From the NCBI GenBank assembly GCA_964627035.1, contig CAZVKN010000037.1:1-27636 (forward strand): a DNA stretch of 27,636 nucleotides. The letters are read 5' to 3'. Positions 24,788 to 27,636 of the stretch are shown here, in pieces. Below the pieces are notes generated by a model. It was not told the origin of the DNA and made no database searches. It was given only the letters and a program-made list of their open reading frames with translations. A program made the position numbers and the translations under genes. Positions within the stretch are counted from its first letter, which is position 1. Every line of letters begins with the position of its first letter. The DNA comes from CAZVKN01 sp964627035 (GTDB taxonomy: Bacteria > Electryoneota > AABM5-125-24 > Hatepunaeales > Hatepunaeaceae).

Positions 24788-24814
24788 TAAATGTATGTTC
24801 AGGGTCACAAAGGG

Positions 24815-24843
24815 TTGAAAACGGAACAAAAACTCATTACATT
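24815..24843 (+). promoter_or_regulatory. Promoter of the metal-binding lipoprotein gene
   Basis: TTGAAA (24815-24820), a 17-bp spacer, TACATT (24838-24843); leader of about 70 nt. An AACTCA/TGAGTT hairpin overlaps the transcription start. Confidence 0.5.
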
Positions 24844-24922
24844 AAACTGAGTTCCGCCTTGAGCAGGTCGGTCAAAGTCTATATCACAGCTCACCATAAG
24901 CAAACATAAGGAAATAGTGAAG

Positions 24923-25360
24923 ATGAAAAACATAAGCATATTCCTATCAGTACTAATAGCAGGACTGCTGATCTTCGGCTGCGGAGCCTCCAGCGAAAAA
25001 AAGGAAGAGGTGAAAACAACCGCAAAGGTCGAGGAGGTCAAGCCCGAGCTGCAGAAGGCGCACGGTGCAACCATGAATGCCGTGTTAACCTCTGATGAAC
25101 TGTACAACTGCTCGATGCATCCAGATATCGTGTCCGATCATCCTGCTCTCTGCCCGCTGTGCGGCAGCATGGAGCTGGTAGAAATGGATAGCACACAAAT
25201 CGCCAATCTACGCAATAATAATCCTGTCGGATGTCCGATGTGCCCTGTCGCCACTGCCGGTGGTGACGAGAAGAGAAATTGTCCCATGTGTAAGATGGAC
25301 TTGGTTGCCATCACTGACAAAGCTGCTGAAACCAAAGGTCACGAAGGACATGGTCATTAG
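24923..25360 (+). CDS. Lipoprotein with two heavy-metal-binding (HMBD-type) motifs
   Basis: A 145-residue lipoprotein (signal MKNISIFLSVLIAGLLIFGC, lipidated Cys20). Two copies of the metal-binding pattern seen in copper/silver efflux proteins follow: YNCSMHPDI ... CPLCGSMELVEM (62-88) and GCPMCPVA ... RNCPMCKMDLVAI (103-130); the tail is His-rich (GHEGHGH). The classic form is YTCPMHPEI...CPKCGMxL, so both are variants with extra cysteines. It probably binds a soft metal (Cu, Ag, Zn or Hg) outside the cytoplasmic membrane. The ATG at 24923 has a suitable AAGGAA site; a GTG at 24917 is too close to it. No efflux pump gene is adjacent. Confidence 0.82.
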   Translation: MKNISIFLSVLIAGLLIFGCGASSEKKEEVKTTAKVEEVKPELQKAHGATMNAVLTSDELYNCSMHPDIVSDHPALCPLCGSMELVEMDSTQIANLRNNNPVGCPMCPVATAGGDEKRNCPMCKMDLVAITDKAAETKGHEGHGH

Positions 25361-25366
25361 TTGATT

Positions 25367-25393
25367 TGAAGTCGCGGTTGTCTCAACCACGAC
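25367..25393. repeat. Family B repeat, short copy
   Basis: GTCGCGGTTG-TCT-CAACCACGAC hairpin just after the metal-binding lipoprotein stop; fifth copy in the right half of the window. Confidence 0.72.
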
Positions 25394-25497
25394 ACTAAAC
25401 CAGACATATTTACAAATTAAACTCAATTGGAACAGGCAGCATCCCGCACCGCAACTGAGATACAAAACTGTCCATACCTAAACAAAAGGAATCAAAA

Positions 25498-25848
25498 ATG
25501 TTCAGAAAATCTATCGGCGCAATTGCATTGGCAATGTTTGTCCTTGCATTTGTCGTTGTCGTCACCGGTTGCGGTGGCAAAGAAGAACCACCACCTCAGA
25601 AGACAGTCACCAAGGAAGTTGATCCTCCGGGTGTGACCACAATTCACGAGGAGGAAAAAGCTCCTGAAACCGTTGCGGAAGAACCTGAAGCGGAGAAGAA
25701 GAAATCCACATCTCATATCGCAAAGCCGAAACGGGCAGGTGAACAAGACCTCCAATCCATGAAGAACCTGGACAAGAAGACCGAAGAGGTCAAAACGAAA
25801 GCTGAGGAAGAGTCCAAAAAAGGGAAGATGAAGTTCAAAGATCATTAG
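25498..25848 (+). CDS. Small charged lipoprotein, function unknown
   Basis: A 116-residue protein with a lipoprotein signal (MFRKSIGAIALAMF..., TGC, lipidated Cys25) and a mature part of mostly Glu, Lys, Pro and Thr, ending in MKFKDH. It has no predicted fold and no catalytic motif; the C-terminal half could be a long charged helix. Such tethers sometimes link the membrane to peptidoglycan or to other lipoproteins, but there is no direct support here. A perfect terminator follows the stop by 17 bp. Confidence 0.68.
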   Translation: MFRKSIGAIALAMFVLAFVVVVTGCGGKEEPPPQKTVTKEVDPPGVTTIHEEEKAPETVAEEPEAEKKKSTSHIAKPKRAGEQDLQSMKNLDKKTEEVKTKAEEESKKGKMKFKDH

Positions 25849-25865
25849 TCTCTTTTTGCCCTGAC

Positions 25866-25899
25866 GATGCGTCGAATGTCATCGGATGTTCGACGCATC
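25866..25899 (+). terminator. Strong terminator hairpin after the small lipoprotein gene
   Basis: GATGCGTCGAA (25866-25876) pairs with TTCGACGCATC (25889-25899): 11 perfect base pairs, 12-base loop, then TCTCATTT. Confidence 0.75.
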
Positions 25900-25956
25900 T
25901 CTCATTTGAGCCGAAAAACCGATCGTCAACAGTTAAATCGCCGCGGATTCCACATT

Positions 25957-27078
25957 ATGGCACATTCATACACACCCGGACTAAGGGTCTCACGTCTGAC
26001 CCGAATCGTCAAAGAGAGAAGACTCCCACTCAAAGGAGACGTCACCGTTAAAACCGGAGACAGCGTCACCGCCAACCATGTCATTGCGCACACCAAGCTG
26101 CCGGGGAATGTCCACCCGGTCAACGCAGCCGGGCAGCTCGGAATTGTACCGGCTGACATTGATTCTGTACTGCTGGTTAAATCCGGTGATGCTATTGAAA
26201 AAGGACAGCCGATAGCGCTGGCAAAATCGTTCTTCGGGCTGTTCAAGTCAACCTGTGAAAGCCCCATTTCCGGCACATTCGAAAGCGCATCACCGATCAC
26301 CGGACAGCTTATCCTGCGTGAACCTCCGATTCCGGTTGAAGTAAACGCATACATTGACGGCAAGGTCATCGAAACCTATCCCGATGAGGGTGTATCTGTC
26401 GAGACACACGGCGCAATTATTCAGGGCATCTTCGGGATTGGCGGTGAGAGATACGGCAGCATCCGCATGGTTGTCTCCTCTCCATCTGATGTTCTGGAGC
26501 CAGAGAATGTACCGAACGACGCTAAAGGACAGATTCTTGTAGGTGGAAGTCTGGTAACTTTGGCAGCTTTCCGTAAAGCGATGAAGAGCGGAGCTGCTGC
26601 CGTTGTCGCAGGTGGATTCCGCAACGAAGAGTTGAAGGAGCTGCTCGGATACGAACAGGGCGTCGCTATCACCGGGCATGAGGAGATTGATTCGACGCTG
26701 ATACTGACCGAGGGCTTCGGACAGATTGCAATGGCAAAGCGGACGTTTAACCTGTTCGCAGAGAACGAAGGACGTGGCGCATCCATCTCGGGGGCAACTC
26801 AGATTCGTGCGGGAGTGATACGTCCTGAGGTAATTATCGCTTCTAATGAAGTCAATTCAACCCCTGAGGAGGGCGGTGAAACGGGTGGACTAGAAATTGG
26901 CAATCAGTTGCGCGTGATCCGCGAGCCACACTTCGGGCATATCGGCAGTGTGACGGCACTTCCACCCGAACTGCAAAAGCTGGAGTCAGGTGCGATGGTA
27001 CGGGTGCTTGAACTGGAGCTTGAAGGTGGCGAGAGGATTACTCTCCCACGTGCCAATGTGGAGATTATTGAGGGGTAA
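25957..27078 (+). CDS. Conserved barrel-sandwich-hybrid/KOW-like protein, function unknown
   Basis: A 373-residue cytoplasmic protein. I take the ATG at 25957 because the longer frame starts inside a terminator hairpin. The first half has two sandwich-hybrid-like units with conserved turns (VKTGDSVTANHVIAHTKLPG; VKSGDAIEKGQPIALAKSFFGLFK; SPISGTFESASPITGQLILREPP), resembling the N-terminal folds of NqrA/RnfC and biotin carriers but without a biotin lysine motif. The middle is an alpha/beta domain (GQILVGGSLVTLAAFRKAMKSGAAAVVAGG) and the end a KOW/SH3-like strand set (GHIGSVTALPP ... LPRANVEIIEG). I recognise the protein as a conserved hypothetical of FCB-like uncultured phyla but do not know its role; a KOW end could suggest nucleic-acid or ribosome binding. 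Confidence 0.7.
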   Translation: MAHSYTPGLRVSRLTRIVKERRLPLKGDVTVKTGDSVTANHVIAHTKLPGNVHPVNAAGQLGIVPADIDSVLLVKSGDAIEKGQPIALAKSFFGLFKSTCESPISGTFESASPITGQLILREPPIPVEVNAYIDGKVIETYPDEGVSVETHGAIIQGIFGIGGERYGSIRMVVSSPSDVLEPENVPNDAKGQILVGGSLVTLAAFRKAMKSGAAAVVAGGFRNEELKELLGYEQGVAITGHEEIDSTLILTEGFGQIAMAKRTFNLFAENEGRGASISGATQIRAGVIRPEVIIASNEVNSTPEEGGETGGLEIGNQLRVIREPHFGHIGSVTALPPELQKLESGAMVRVLELELEGGERITLPRANVEIIEG

Positions 27079-27128
27079 ACACCCACACATTCTTAGACTC
27101 CATGCTGTCATTCCGGGCTCGATCCTGA

Positions 27129-27188
27129 TGAAGTTCAGAGTACACGCTTCAGCGTGTCTTATTCCAACCTGAGGGATGAACTCTAAAC
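27129..27188. repeat. Family D element, copy 1 (60 bp)
   Basis: The first 34 bp or so are identical to the copy at 27325. It contains the perfect hairpin ACACGCT-TC-AGCGTGT and AGAGT/ACTCT ends. Confidence 0.85.
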
Positions 27189-27324
27189 TAATCCGTTCAA
27201 TCCGCTGGAATCACTCAATCACTCAATTACTAAATCTGCTGAGAATCACGCCGACGGCTATTCATTGCCCTGTTTCTTTATGTAAAGTACTAAGTGGAGC
27301 AGGAACATTCCTGTCCATTCGGAT

Positions 27325-27384
27325 TGAAGTTCAGAGTACACGCTTCAGCGTGTCTTATCCCATCCTTAAGGTTGAACTCTAAAC
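27325..27384. repeat. Family D element, copy 2 (60 bp)
   Basis: Same length and hairpin as copy 1, with differences only in the 3' half; the two copies lie 196 bp apart in the same orientation. Confidence 0.85.
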
Positions 27385-27636
27385 CAAATCCGCTTCATCC
27401 GTTGAATCTGCTAAGAATTTCTCCCCCATCATTCCCACACTGACCAACAACCACACACATTTCTTTCTTGTAAACTTGCTAACTTGCAAACTTGAATACT
27501 TTCCCCCATATCTGCTCCATCCGCTGCATCTGCTGAGAATCACACCGAACATTCCTAAAAAATCCCCAACCCGTATTTCCCCGTTCCGTCACACTTCGTC
27601 ACATCTTCGTCACCACATGAAACGCAATACCACAAA

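Larger units (their letters stand above)
27079..27636. other. Gene-free, repeat-rich, pyrimidine-biased tail
   Basis: No frame here looks like a gene. Besides two family D copies the stretch repeats short phrases such as CATCTGCTGAGAATCAC (27233-27249, 27524-27541, and a variant near 27404-27419) and TCCGCTnCATCCG/CTCAATCACTCAATTAC. It has a strand bias toward C/T, especially 27420-27636. Confidence 0.6.

Noticed and set aside
25867..25956. Longer N-terminus of the barrel-sandwich protein
   Set aside because: It would begin inside an 11-bp terminator hairpin; the ATG at 25957 fits the conserved start.

Overview
The window (27.6 kb, moderate GC) looks like chromosomal DNA of an uncultured anaerobic bacterium of the wider FCB group (the Bacteroidetes/Cloacimonetes/KSB1/Zixibacteria type of lineage). 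The reasons are a secreted protein with a complete type IX-style C-terminal sorting domain (PNPFN motif), a second with a shortened one, a corrinoid/low-potential electron transfer operon typical of anaerobes, and a high load of small palindromic repeats. UGA is an ordinary stop in most genes here but reads as selenocysteine in two. The exact phylum cannot be fixed from this sequence.

Left block (1-8790, all minus strand). A seven-gene, mostly overlapping operon encodes, in transcription order: a corrinoid protein, a UroD-fold methyltransferase, a RACo-type reductive activator of corrinoid proteins, two 2-hydroxyacyl-CoA dehydratase/benzoyl-CoA reductase (HgdB/BcrC)-like subunits, a second UroD-fold methyltransferase and a BadF/HgdC-type ATPase activator that runs off the window edge. 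Four junctions are 4-8 bp overlaps. The one long gap holds a palindromic repeat array flanked by a duplicated junction sequence. A SAM-dependent methyltransferase and an EamA-family transporter lie just upstream, behind a structured leader that ends in a terminator-like hairpin. I infer a methyl-transfer system with two ATP-driven low-potential electron devices; its substrate is unknown.

Middle block (9245-15921, plus strand). A secreted PEGA-like protein is followed by a promoter and two genes that only make sense if an in-frame UGA is selenocysteine. The first is a ferredoxin-thioredoxin-reductase (FTR) catalytic domain fused to selenophosphate synthetase SelD, with Sec at the SelD active-site position. 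The second is a large secreted protein with a type IX sorting domain. In both, the Sec lies in a C-P-G-U motif and is followed by a compact hairpin at bacterial-SECIS distance. Then come a secreted protein whose sorting domain is cut short and a PP-loop amidotransferase (WbpG/PseA-like) starting exactly at that truncation.

Right block (16003-27078). It holds a DUF3943-like envelope protein, an MltD-type lytic transglycosylase with six LysM repeats, an ABC-F ATPase, a second membrane-anchored lytic transglycosylase behind a sigma-54 promoter and structured leader, a PgeF/YfiH laccase-domain protein, a BPL_N-domain lipoprotein, a metal-binding lipoprotein, a small charged lipoprotein and a conserved barrel-sandwich-hybrid protein. 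The last 560 bp are non-coding and repeat-rich.

Across the window, four families of short palindromic repeats sit between genes. At five places they have inserted in frame inside genes, giving extra low-complexity peptide segments much like Rickettsia palindromic elements.
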